This document shows positions 1 to 9,920 of a DNA stretch of 64,000 nucleotides, piece by piece (position 1 is the stretch's first letter; each line of letters opens with the position of its first letter). Under the pieces are notes generated by a model that had not been told where the DNA came from, did no database searches, and saw only the letters and a list, made by a program, of their open reading frames with translations. The DNA comes from Cinclus cinclus (taxonomy: Eukaryota; Chordata; Aves; Passeriformes; Cinclidae). The stretch spans positions 5,732,428 to 5,796,427 of the forward strand of contig NC_085067.1 in NCBI RefSeq assembly GCF_963662255.1, written 5' to 3'. The position numbers were made by a program, and so were the translations under genes.

Positions 1-172
1 AAACCCAACCCTAACCGTAAGACCAACCCTAACTGCAGCTCTAACATTGAAAAATCCCAACTCAACCCTTACCTTTCCCTAAACCTAACCCTAAACCCAA
101 CCCCAACCAAAACCAAAACACTAAGCCTAAACACTAAACCTAATCTTAATCCCAATCCTAACCCTAACCCAA
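1..172. repeat. Degenerate telomere-type repeats (CCCTAA)n
   Basis: Many CCCTAA, CCTAAC and variant units (CCCAAC, CCTAAA, CTTAAT) fill the first 172 bases and stop abruptly before a T/G-rich stretch. The C-rich strand reads 5' to 3' from the window start, which is the orientation of a left chromosome end. The units are heavily diverged, so this is subtelomeric or interstitial telomeric sequence rather than an active telomere tract. The rest of the telomere, if any, lies outside the window. Confidence 0.8.
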
Positions 173-589
173 TGATAGTTTTTATTTTGGGGGGGTTTTG
201 GTGTCACCTACCACGCTTTTAAGGCATTTTCACCTCTGCAGGGTCAGTCAGGATCAGTCCCTCTCTGCTGTGTGGAGGAAGGTGTGACAGAAAGAATGAA
301 CCTCTCTTCCCACTCCTCACCCTGCCCTAGCACAGCCTTTTAGGAAAGGGAAGAAATCCCTGGCAGTGAAAGGAAGGAGAAGGAAGTGTCTTTACAAATC
401 AAACTGCTAGATAAAGCCAGATACTGAGAGATGAAGCAAGCAATGGGGGGAACCATAAATTCCAGAGGAATTCCACTGATTGACACAGATCATTACTCAC
501 CCAAGACTGTGCTACATCTCTGGACTTAGAGAAAAAGAACAGAGACACAAGGAAATGAAAAAGGGGGGTACACATTAGAAAGGGGTCTG
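173..589. other. Subtelomeric non-coding stretch
   Basis: This lies between the telomere-type repeats and the LTR. It begins with a T/G-rich run and continues as A/G-rich sequence. I see no gene or clear repeat, but part of it could belong to the LTR, whose left edge is uncertain. Confidence 0.5.
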
Positions 590-819
590 TGTAAGGTGAT
601 TTGGAAAGTCTGTACCTCTCAGGTACCTCAGCCCATGGGGAAAGAGAGGGAAATGCAGCTGGGAAATGAGGATAAAAAGGAGGCTGCGTCCTCCAAATAC
701 TTGAGAGACCCCAGGGGAACGCCCCATGGCCTCTCCCTTTACTAGAATAAAGTTACAGAACTCCTCTGCCTCCTTTTTGGATGTAAACCTCTGCTGTTTG
801 TGGATTCATTTTCCTGACA
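590..819 (+). mobile_element. Probable solo LTR of an endogenous retrovirus
   Basis: The segment has LTR anatomy. It starts at TGTAAGG, has a TATA-like GATAAAAAGG at 671-680 and an AATAAA polyadenylation signal at 746-751 followed by a T/C-rich stretch, and ends in CCTGACA at 819. The wording resembles LTRs that are common in songbird genomes. No gag, pol or env frame follows and no second LTR is seen nearby, so it is most likely a solo LTR left by recombination. I could not see a convincing target-site duplication, so the left boundary (588-592) is approximate. The family is assigned from memory, not from a search. Confidence 0.6.
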
Positions 820-3800
820 CCAGGATGGCTCACTCAGTAGGATCCTAATGATCCCCAGCCTCACACCTTGTGTGCCACAGCCTCCTGCAGACGCTGTTTG
901 CAGAAGTGACACTGCAAACACCTCAGGAAAACATCAGAGATGAGACTGAGCCACAGATCAGACTGGCACCGATCTGTGTGGTGCTGCTGATCTCAGGTGA
1001 GGGGTTCCCTGCTCACATTAGAGTGAGGCAGCTCAAAATATGACTTTAAATTTGCCAGGTAGCCACCGAAAAATACAAAGAGCTGATTGTTTTCTTTGCT
1101 AATTGTGGAATGTTGGAGAGACCCTTGGGGAAGGTGGGAACAAAAGGTTACATGGCTCATGTCCCAGCTGAAGCATCAGTGGTGTTCCTTCCCTTGTTCC
1201 CACTCTGGAAATAGCTGCTGTTGAGCAGTACTACCAATATTTTTCAGCTCCATTTAATGCTAGCAGGATCATGCCTGCATTGAGGTCACCCAAATGACTG
1301 CAGTGTTTTGGAGAGGGAGATCTGTGTTGTATTTCATTGTCTGTCAGGCGTACCTGGATCATCCCAGCTGCTGCAGCAGGGAAAGCCATGCAGGTGAAAA
1401 TTGAGCTGGTTTTTCCACAAGAGCTCTGTAATCCCCCTGCTGCCCCAGGGAGACTGTTACCACCAGAACACAGCATCAGGAAAACATACAAGGAAAAGGT
1501 GCAGCCCAAACATCAGGGTAGCTCTTCCTGACAGCAGCCAAAAAGAGATATCTGGGAAAATCACAAGAATTAATAGTAAACATACCATTTGCCCCCAAAC
1601 ATCCTATCAGATTCCAGCTTCTGTGTCTCACTCAGAGTTAGGCAGTGCTTTCATGTATTTAGTATCTCTAAGCAGATTTCTCTGCCATTAATCAGTGTGA
1701 CATTCCCTGATATTGTATAAATCATCCTGCAGTGAGGAGTTCCTCAGCTGAACTATCAGTGCCAGCACCAACCTTCTTTCATTTCTTTTGATGCTGTCAC
1801 CTACAAGGGGAAGCTTCCCCTGGTGCTTTCTAGTTCTTGTGCTGGAAGTGCACATCCAATGCCTGCCCAACCTCCACAAGCTTCTCCTGATTCCACAGCC
1901 CCTCCTCACACATTCCTGCCACCAGGACTCTCTCACGTGGAGCAGCCAGAGCTACCTGCTCACCCCTTGCACAGGGCATGTCACAGGATTCTGAAATTCT
2001 CCCAGTTATCCTGGATCCTTTCTGAACTGGGAAGCCCAGATCTGCACAGTGCAGGTGGTCTGCCAGAACGAACTGACCTGGCAGCAGTTCCCACATCCCT
2101 GCTCCTCACTGTGATCACATCTTTGCTAGGAAGAGAGAGTGGGAGACGTAGCTGAGCTCTGCCATTTGCTGCCATTCAGAAAAAGGGGCTGGACAAGATC
2201 TTCCTGAACAAAGGCTAAACAATCAGTGTCCCAGACACAAAATAAGTCCCCATAAATCTGGGCCCAGGCCCAGTCTCCGTTATTTTGGAGCAGGAGAGGA
2301 GGAGAGAGACAGAAAAGGATTAGCTACGCTCGGCTAAATAACTGGCGTGATCCAATTAGAGGCCTGTTCTAGGAACACGGGCACAGCTAAGGAGAGGTGA
2401 AGCCAACTGAATCCTGTCCCTGCCCTCCTTTCACAATGGATGCCAAGTCTGGACTCCTCAGCACAGCTGCCCATCACTCAGCTCCCCACCAGGCACAACC
2501 AAGCGTGGAATCCTGGCTGGCAGAACTGGGAGCACAATCACCCAGCACGGAGCACAAGCAGGAAGAAGCAGATGGAGAAGCCAAACCTTTCCCCCAGCCC
2601 CTTTTCCACGGGAAGTGGTGGCACACGGGCAGCCTGGCAGTGCCAGCACAGAGTTGGCACTTCACTCCCCATCTCCTGCCCAGCCCTTTGCCATCACTCC
2701 CTGCTCCAGCCGTGCCTCTCCCTGGAAGCTGCAGCTTGGCCAAGCACAAGAGGAGCAGCCACGTGCCATTATCAGCTGGCATCTGCAGCCTTATCGGGTG
2801 TCTTTGGAAAGCTCCTCAGCTCAGGGCAGCCTCCACCTTTTTAATTTCTAAATGGCTGATGCTAAGTAATTGTTTAATATCTCCACAGCATTTGCTCCCC
2901 TTTATCTCGGGATCCCTGCTGCAATTCATTGACGGAGCTGTCTTTTCTCTTTCTCTATTCCACCGTGGATGTATTAGAAAATGCTTTCATTGTAGGCAGA
3001 GATACTTGCTGCTAATTGATGCTTATTATTCCTTTTAAGCCTGTAATTGCTTTCTCTTGTCTAAATTTTCTCCTTTCTCCTCCCCCCAACTCTTCTTCAA
3101 ATTGCTTTGGTTTTCTCTTCTAATCAGCCCAAATCCTGGTGTTCCAAAGATTATCTGAACGGGTGCCAAAGGTTTTGCTGTTGCTGTGACACGCTGGCTT
3201 TTCACATCTGCAGAGTTTACCTCAGCTCCTTGAATATTTACAGGCAAATTGGGTGGCCTGCAACTGGTAATCTCTCAGCTGCCTTAATGAGGGCAGATTT
3301 TAGGTGTCAGCTTCCATGCAGACTTTTGATTAAAAGGCTACAAAGGGTCCTCAGAATTATCTCTTACACAACACAGGATTTCTGAGTCAATTCTCTCAGC
3401 GGATAATGAAACAAATGGAACAAGTGGAAGGAAATGCAATTTTATTTGGAACTGAGAGAGAACCTGTTTTTTTCTGATAAGCTGTGTTATTTCTTCCCCA
3501 GACCTTTACTAGACTGACCCAAAGGAGTTTCCAGCCCATCACTCCCTGGAAGACCAGACTGCCCCTCACGGAAGCTTTCCCAGCCATATTTATCCTGATT
3601 TACTTCTTTAAGATTTTCCAAAGCCTGTGAAGGTTTCTAACTCTGTTCCTTATCTTAATTTTCATGCTGTGTCCACCTGATCCTTAGGGCTAAGCTCAGC
3701 AGCTGCTTTGAGCCACACAAGTTCTTCCCAGGCTGTTCCATTCCCCACAGCCGGCACAGGAGCTGTACAGGCTGCCTGGACAGGACACAAAGTAGAGCTT

Positions 3801-5401
3801 TCCCAGCAGAGCCTCTGCTCTTCATCCAGGATTATCTCCAAAAACTGAAATGAGGGGAGGGGATGCAGAAGGAACAGTGAGGAAGATGAGCACAGGAAAT
3901 CTTCCCACTGGGTGGACAGGAATGAGTGAGCCCCAAACATGGGAATGGGGACACAGCTGAACTCAGACCCATCCAGCAGCACTCCCAGCTGCAGCAGCTT
4001 TGCTCCCAGAATGGCTTCTGGAGTGCTTAAAATCCTTCCATGCTCACCCATCATCCATCTACACTGCAATGGGAGAGCCAGGGCAGCACAGCCCAGCCCA
4101 GCCAGGGCTCTGTGGGGCTTGAAGGCATAGACTCCTGAAGTGCCTGGTGAGCTGAGCCACGAGCAGACACCACATAAATATCCCCTGCATCCTGGAGCAC
4201 CATGCTGGAACACGGAGGAACAAGAACAATTACTATCACACAGCAACATTTACTGTTGGGAGTTTGCTGCATTTCATTTAAACAAGTTGCTTTTACAGCT
4301 CTAGTGACCTGAGGAGCCAGAAATATGAACATTTACAAAGGAAACAAATAAATAACGTATTCCAATTACAGCTTTAATAAGATGCAATGTGCTAGAAGTC
4401 CATGTGGATGCAACAGTAATTTCTAATTAAAAACACGCAATTAATTATTAACCTGAAAAAGTTCTAGTATTATTCCAGTGTGCTCAAATCAGAGCGTGCT
4501 CTCTGAGTGAATTCAGGATTATGATTGTTAATGCTGGGGGTGTTCTTCTGTTGGCTTGTTTCTCATCTTATCCAGGGTAAAGGTAATTTTCAGCCAGCAG
4601 AACAGCACAGCTGATTGGAGGCCATTAGGAGCTGCTGAGCTCCATCCCCCTCACCCTGCTCTAAAGCACTACACCTCTGTTTTCTTCTTTAACCTCCTCA
4701 GGCACCTTTGGGAGCTGCTCTACAGATCCAGATCCTGCTGGTGGAGGGAGCCCCTTCAATGCAAAGCATCCATTGAGCATTTCAGGACACAAAGTGCTGC
4801 TTGGCAACATGAGCTCTTCCACGCAGGAAAGCAGAACTGCAGAGATTATCCAGCCTACAACTCCACGAGACTGGGAGTCCATGAGGAGGGAGATTGCTCA
4901 GGGCACCATGAGTTTGCCGTGCATCTCTAAGAGGTTCTTTTCTTCAGGAATTAGCAAGGAAATTTGTGGGCATTCACCACTGGGCCCATGCCCAGTGTGG
5001 TTGATGCCAAGTGAGAACTTGCTATCCATCAGCTGCCTTTCCTTGGGACAGAATGATGCCAACAAATTTAAACCAACCCCAACCCAGTAAGATACAAACA
5101 GTTCAGAGAAGGAAGACGATTGGGCATGTAACTGGCAAATAAATCTGTGATTGAGGCACTTCCATGGAACCCAAAAGTAATCAGGATGCTTGTCCTTGAA
5201 GCATGAAGCTGATAGCAGATTCCTCTGGTAATAAATGAGTGCATAAAAATTACAAACCAGTGGCTCTGGGCTGCTGGAATAGAGGCCCCTCAGGAGAGGC
5301 CTGAGGCACTGAAAGTTTGGAGTCAGACATCAATAGCCTCACATTTTAGAGCAGGGGGGCAGATTCAGCCCCTGTGGAAGTGAGCAATTTCAAACTACCA
5401 G
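820..5401. other. Gene-free non-coding DNA
   Basis: No recognisable gene. The longest open frame (2397-3038, 213 codons) has low-complexity Pro/Ser/His-rich wording and no domain I know. An AT-rich island at about 2840-3060 has several TAATT/TAATTG cores and is the only stretch here with the look of conserved regulatory DNA. That impression is not tested by alignment. Confidence 0.5.
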
Positions 5402-5500
5402 GCAGTGTAGCCTGGTGGATCAAAGACTGGATTGAGGCTTAGGAAACCAAAGCTGATTTTTCAGCTCTCCCAAGTAATCTGGCTTCTCTGTCTTTGCTTC
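5402..5500 (+). mobile_element. MIR-like tRNA-derived SINE remnant
   Basis: The order of pieces follows the MIR family. There is an A-box-like TGTAGCCTGGTGGAT at the start, then an ACTGGATTGAGGCTTAGGAAACC block, then a CAGCTCT element, and a tail resembling the CAAGTNACTT...CTCTGT...TGC end of MIR. It is strongly diverged, as expected for an ancient amniote SINE. The call rests on recall of the consensus. Confidence 0.5.
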
Positions 5501-7124
5501 AAGCTCGGTGGAACAATAGAGCCCCTCCCTGTGCACAGAACAGAGCACCTGGCAGCGTGGTCCTACCATGGCACAGAGATATTAATAGAGGAGCTGCACT
5601 TCTGGATTTAGTTCCCTGTTTTGGATGAAGATGAAAACGAGCTGAACTGTGGATCCAGCTAACAATGGCCAAAAGCTGCCTGGCTGGAACACAGAGTGAT
5701 GACAATCCTCACAACACCTGGAGAGATCTCCTGCCAGCTGAATGGTTTTTCTTCAAGACAAAGGACAGCTTTAGGGGGGAAAGGAGAGCATGAACAGGAA
5801 GGATGGATGTAAAAAAGCTGGAGAACCAGCTGAGGGGCTCTGTCCTCCCCTGTGAAACCTGCTAAAGGCAAGCACACAGCCATTCAACAGCCACACACAA
5901 ACCCAACATTGCAGCTGCTTGTCTGGACAAGGTTGTTGGCACGTTAATCCTTGGAAGCTCCCAGGGAGCCTGTCAGCACTAACACAGTGAGGGAAAGAGA
6001 GAGAAAGGAGATGGGGACTCAGTGTGCCTCAAAACTCATTGCTTACAATCTCCATCTTTGGAGATTTTGGCCAAGCGGTGACACGGTCTGGAGAGCTCTT
6101 GGAAATGCCTTGTGCTGAGCATGTCTGAGCTTATGAAGCCCACGTGAGGCATTCCAGCATTTCCCGAGTCCTGAGCTGTTTCCTGTGCCATGTGAAGTCC
6201 AGGAGGGTCAGCCTGGAGTCAGCCTGGGCGAGCTGTGGCTCGTTCAGGCTCTTTCTGTGGTGAAGACCTTCACTGTGGGATGGATTGCACCATCTCCTCC
6301 CCAGGTGTAGCAGCTATGCAACTGTCAGGAGACCATACACTGTGTGTAGGATGTGATGTGTTCTGCACTCCTTTGGGATGGAAACTTTTTATGGGTTTGG
6401 GAGAGAAAGTTGTTTTGGATTTAGGAAGGCAAGTTAGACACTTGCTACCTATTCTGCTATCAGTAATGGTTCTTGTACACCTGCCCACTTGAGAACTTTC
6501 CTGAGTCTTCCTGTGAAGGACACAAGAAATTCTTTCCACACTCCATGGAAATAGACACAGTTTTAGAGGTAAAATTACACAAAGAAATTGCATTTTTAGT
6601 ATTTAAGTGTGTGCAGAAACTTGTCACTTGCCACTTTCCACAACACAACACAATAACCAGCAGAGCAGCACAAAACTTTGCAGCATCTCTAAACCATTCT
6701 CCCTCCTCACCCAGTGCTTTCCATTGTGACCCATTTTCTGGCTTTTTCACCCCCCCCCACCCCACCCCCCCCTTCTTTTATTTCAAGTCAAAGCAATTCA
6801 ACACCCTGCCCTTTGTGAACGTTGTGTGTCAGAAGATCTACAAGGATGGCAAATCGTGTTTGCTTCTGTCTAATCTATGCAGGCAGCTGGGCCACTTCCA
6901 TCTGTAATTGGGTGCCTCTGGGGGAGTGTCACTGTCACAGCTGCAGTGGTGGGCACCACTGGACTGCAGCAAAGCCAGCACAACTGGTAGGCTAAGACAG
7001 AGGAGCTGAACTGGACCTCAGTGTTCTTGCACCTAAAAATAGGAAAAGATCAACGTGCAGTTGAGTTTAGGAAAAGGAGAGTCCAAAAAAAGTTTTTTTT
7101 GGAAGGCAGTGTGTAAAACTCAGA

Positions 7125-7199
7125 CTGTGTTGTCTGAGCATCACAGCTCAGACTGAGCTCAGGCTGTGATGTCTGAACATCACAGCTGATGCTCAGACA
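7125..7199. repeat. Short direct duplication with inverted repeats
   Basis: A 24-bp unit at 7125-7148 recurs at 7164-7187 with two mismatches (39-bp offset). Between them, AGCTCAG-A-CTGAGCT (7145-7159) is a perfect palindrome. TGTCTGAGCATCA (7131-7143) has its exact reverse complement at 7187-7199. The patch could fold into alternative hairpins. Nothing indicates a function. Confidence 0.75.
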
Positions 7200-8637
7200 G
7201 AGCAGGAGAGTAAAGCCAAGCTTGCTCCAGGAGACAGCTGGTGACAGTGTCTGCACCACAGTAATCTGTGTTTACAGCAGGGCCACCTTTGGATTGGAAA
7301 TGGCACTTAAATAGCAACTGGTTTGTTCTCCTTGTTTGCTTTAAACCGGTGTGTAATCACCTCCACGGCTGCTGCCTGCCATTCTCATCTGGTAAATGAG
7401 ACAAATCCAGATGTCTCAGCTTGTAAAAAAAGGCAACGTGTAAAGCAAACCACGCGCCAGCTTCGATAAATACCTCTCTTAGATGTTTCAGATTTACTCA
7501 TTTTTTGGGGTTTTGTTTTTCTTCTTCAAAAAACAAGGTTCCTCCTCCCTATTTTCTCTTGCCACATGTAGCAGCTACTCAAAAACATGAGGGGGAAGAA
7601 GGCAGCTTTGTTTAACACAAAACAAACAAGCATTTGCATTTGGCAGCTCCCTTTGTACAAAGCAAGGCCTGTGTGGGATTTCAGAGGGAAGGGGGGATTT
7701 GTCAGGTAGGCAGGAGCTCCAAGCAGCACTAATGTGTTCTGACACCCTGGCTTCTGTTCCCCAGACCACAGCCTTGTTTGACACTGAGCTTTGAAAGGCT
7801 CAGGCCCTGCCTGCAGGAAGGGACAGGAGTCTCCATGGCTGCAGGGCTCTCCAGGGACACCTGAGCTCCTGTGGGGAGGCAGCTCAGCACAGCCAGGACG
7901 TTTGGGATCGCCCTACTCAGCCCACATGAGGTGTGAGGGGTTGCAAACCAGGAGAAGTCCAAGAAGAAAAGGATGGGAAGAAAGGCAGGGAAGGCAGATT
8001 TCCACGTTGACTTTAGCCCCCAGTATCTGCTCATTCTCCTTGGATTTGTTCCTGAGACTGGACACCTTTGAAAGAAGAAGAAAGTGACCACAGCCCAGAG
8101 GCATTAGAGAGAGAAGAATACCTAAGTCCAGGAAAAGTTCTTTAAAATAACCCATCTCACACACCAGAGTTTCTTATTGCAAGTGCTACAAATACATGAA
8201 ATAAAACCTTTCTTCATACCTGCAGGCTTCCCCATGCCAATAATCCCTCTTTTTCTGAGCACGGTGTTCTTAAGACACTTTAAACCCTTGTTATTTGTTA
8301 TGCACCATTATAATCCTCTCCTATATCTGTGTTATTGGCAGGGATTTGGAGTCTGAACACGCAGCACAGACTTTGATGGCTTGCTGAGACATCTTGTTAC
8401 TCACTGTGTAAAGAGAGAGGAGCAGCCCTGGCTGTGAGGAGAGCCAGGACAGGACATGGGAGATCTGGGATCACACATGGTCCAAAGGAGCAGCAGCTCC
8501 ATGTAGATGGGGCCAGCTTGGAGGACAGTGTGGGCCCATGTCTTAAAAAATAAATCCTGTTCAGTTATTTCTGAAGATGATTAATATTTTCTGAGGGAAG
8601 AAGGAAAAGTCTCAGGAAGAAAATTGTTCTTCTTTAC

Positions 8638-8638
<1 letters not shown>

Positions 8639-8669
<31 letters not shown>
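8639..8669 (+). repeat. Poly(A) tract, 31 bp
   Basis: An uninterrupted run of 31 A. Neither flank shows a recognisable retrocopy or a clear target-site duplication, so it is annotated only as a homopolymer. Confidence 0.95.
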
Positions 8670-8670
<1 letters not shown>

Positions 8671-9840
8671 CAACAATGTAGTTAAACCCAAGAAAAATGC
8701 AGCAGTAAAAAGATAAAGAAACAGCTTGTGAAATCCTAAAAATGCAGAGACAGATGTGAAAGGACAGAAATTCTTCAACAAGGATATTTTTGCAGAAATC
8801 TGTGAGGCTCCTAAACACGAGAGCCTGTTCCTTTTCAGTTACCCAATATGAGCAAAAACCACTGAAGGGCAAAAACCCCACTCTTGGGGCCAATCTCTCA
8901 CTGCAGTGAGGAATGCAGGGAAAGAGAAGGAAGGGAGGATCTGGTCTGTGCTCAGAGGGCTATAGCCCTGATAATTTGAAACACTCCTGAGATGGCCACT
9001 AAATTAAAAAAAAAAAAAAAATTAAAAAAAAAGGAAGGTGGAAGCTCTCAGAGGAAATTGCAGCCCTGCTTCATCCACTTCCAGCTGCTGGGCAAGTCTG
9101 GGGTAAAAGTGGGATTCATTCCATGGAGAATCCTGCTGCATCCCAAGAAGTAGAGGCAGCAATCAGCCTTAAAGCTGCAGAGGAACCTGGCTGGGCAGTG
9201 CTGACACCCTGGACACTGCTACAGCCACCAGGGCTCTCAGCTGCTGGGCTTTTGTTCGGCTGAGAAAGGAGCAGGTGTTGAGGAAAGGTTTTTCAAGGCC
9301 AAATGCTTGGAGTCTAAGCTCCTTCCCTGCCCACAGAACTATTAATTTCTTTTCATTTCTTGAAGAGGGCAGGCAGGGCCCCAGCTGTGGACCATGGCCA
9401 GGGAAGCTGTGCAGTCCTGCAGAGCTGTGGCCACCCCACACTTCTGCAGAGAAATGAGCCCCAGCAGCCTCAGGGGAGAAGAGAGGGGCTGGAGGCACCT
9501 ACAAGGGGCTTTCTTGGGCTTCCCTCCAGATGATCTGGGGCAAGATGCTTCTTTGTGCTGCCAATGAATTGCACGCTCTGATTGTAGAGATGATCAAAGA
9601 GTGGAGAGTTGTGGGAGGAAAGGCTGCAGGTTCCCTGTCCTCTCTCACTGCAGCACTGCTTGGGTCTGTACAGGGGGGTCTGAACTGTCAAAATGAAGCA
9701 GCAAAGGGTCAGTCAGCTCCCCTGAGGCAGCAGCTGCACCAGGGTTTGGCTGCAGCATTTAGAAACACTCAGGTTCCAGGGGATCTCAGCAGGGTAAAAA
9801 CACTGGTGATGGATGTGCAGTGAGGTCACCCACTCACACT

Positions 9841-9920
9841 CCCATCCCATCCCATCCCATCCCATCCCATCCCATCCCATCCCATCCCATCCCATCCCAT
9901 CCCATCCCATCCCACCCCAT
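9841..9920. repeat. Pentanucleotide array (CCCAT)16
   Basis: Sixteen CCCAT units, of which only the fifteenth differs (CCCAC). The complementary strand reads ATGGG repeatedly, with G-triplets every five bases. This is a classic G-quadruplex-capable pattern on the minus strand. Open frames crossing it (Gly-Trp-Asp-Gly-Met repeats) are artefacts. Confidence 0.97.

Larger units (their letters stand above)
5501..9840. other. Gene-free non-coding DNA with homopolymer runs
   Basis: No recognisable gene. It holds C-rich runs near 6750-6773, a small duplicated and palindromic patch at 7125-7199, a long A-run at 8639-8669, and A-rich sequence at 9004-9032. Open frames are short and domain-free. Confidence 0.5.

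Noticed and set aside
2397..3038. 213-codon open frame
   Set aside because: Low-complexity Pro/Ser/His wording, no domain, overlapping frames on both strands, and the 3' part crosses AT-rich non-coding sequence.
8639..8669. Poly(A) tail of a processed pseudogene
   Set aside because: No coding remnant or flanking duplication is visible upstream of the A-run.
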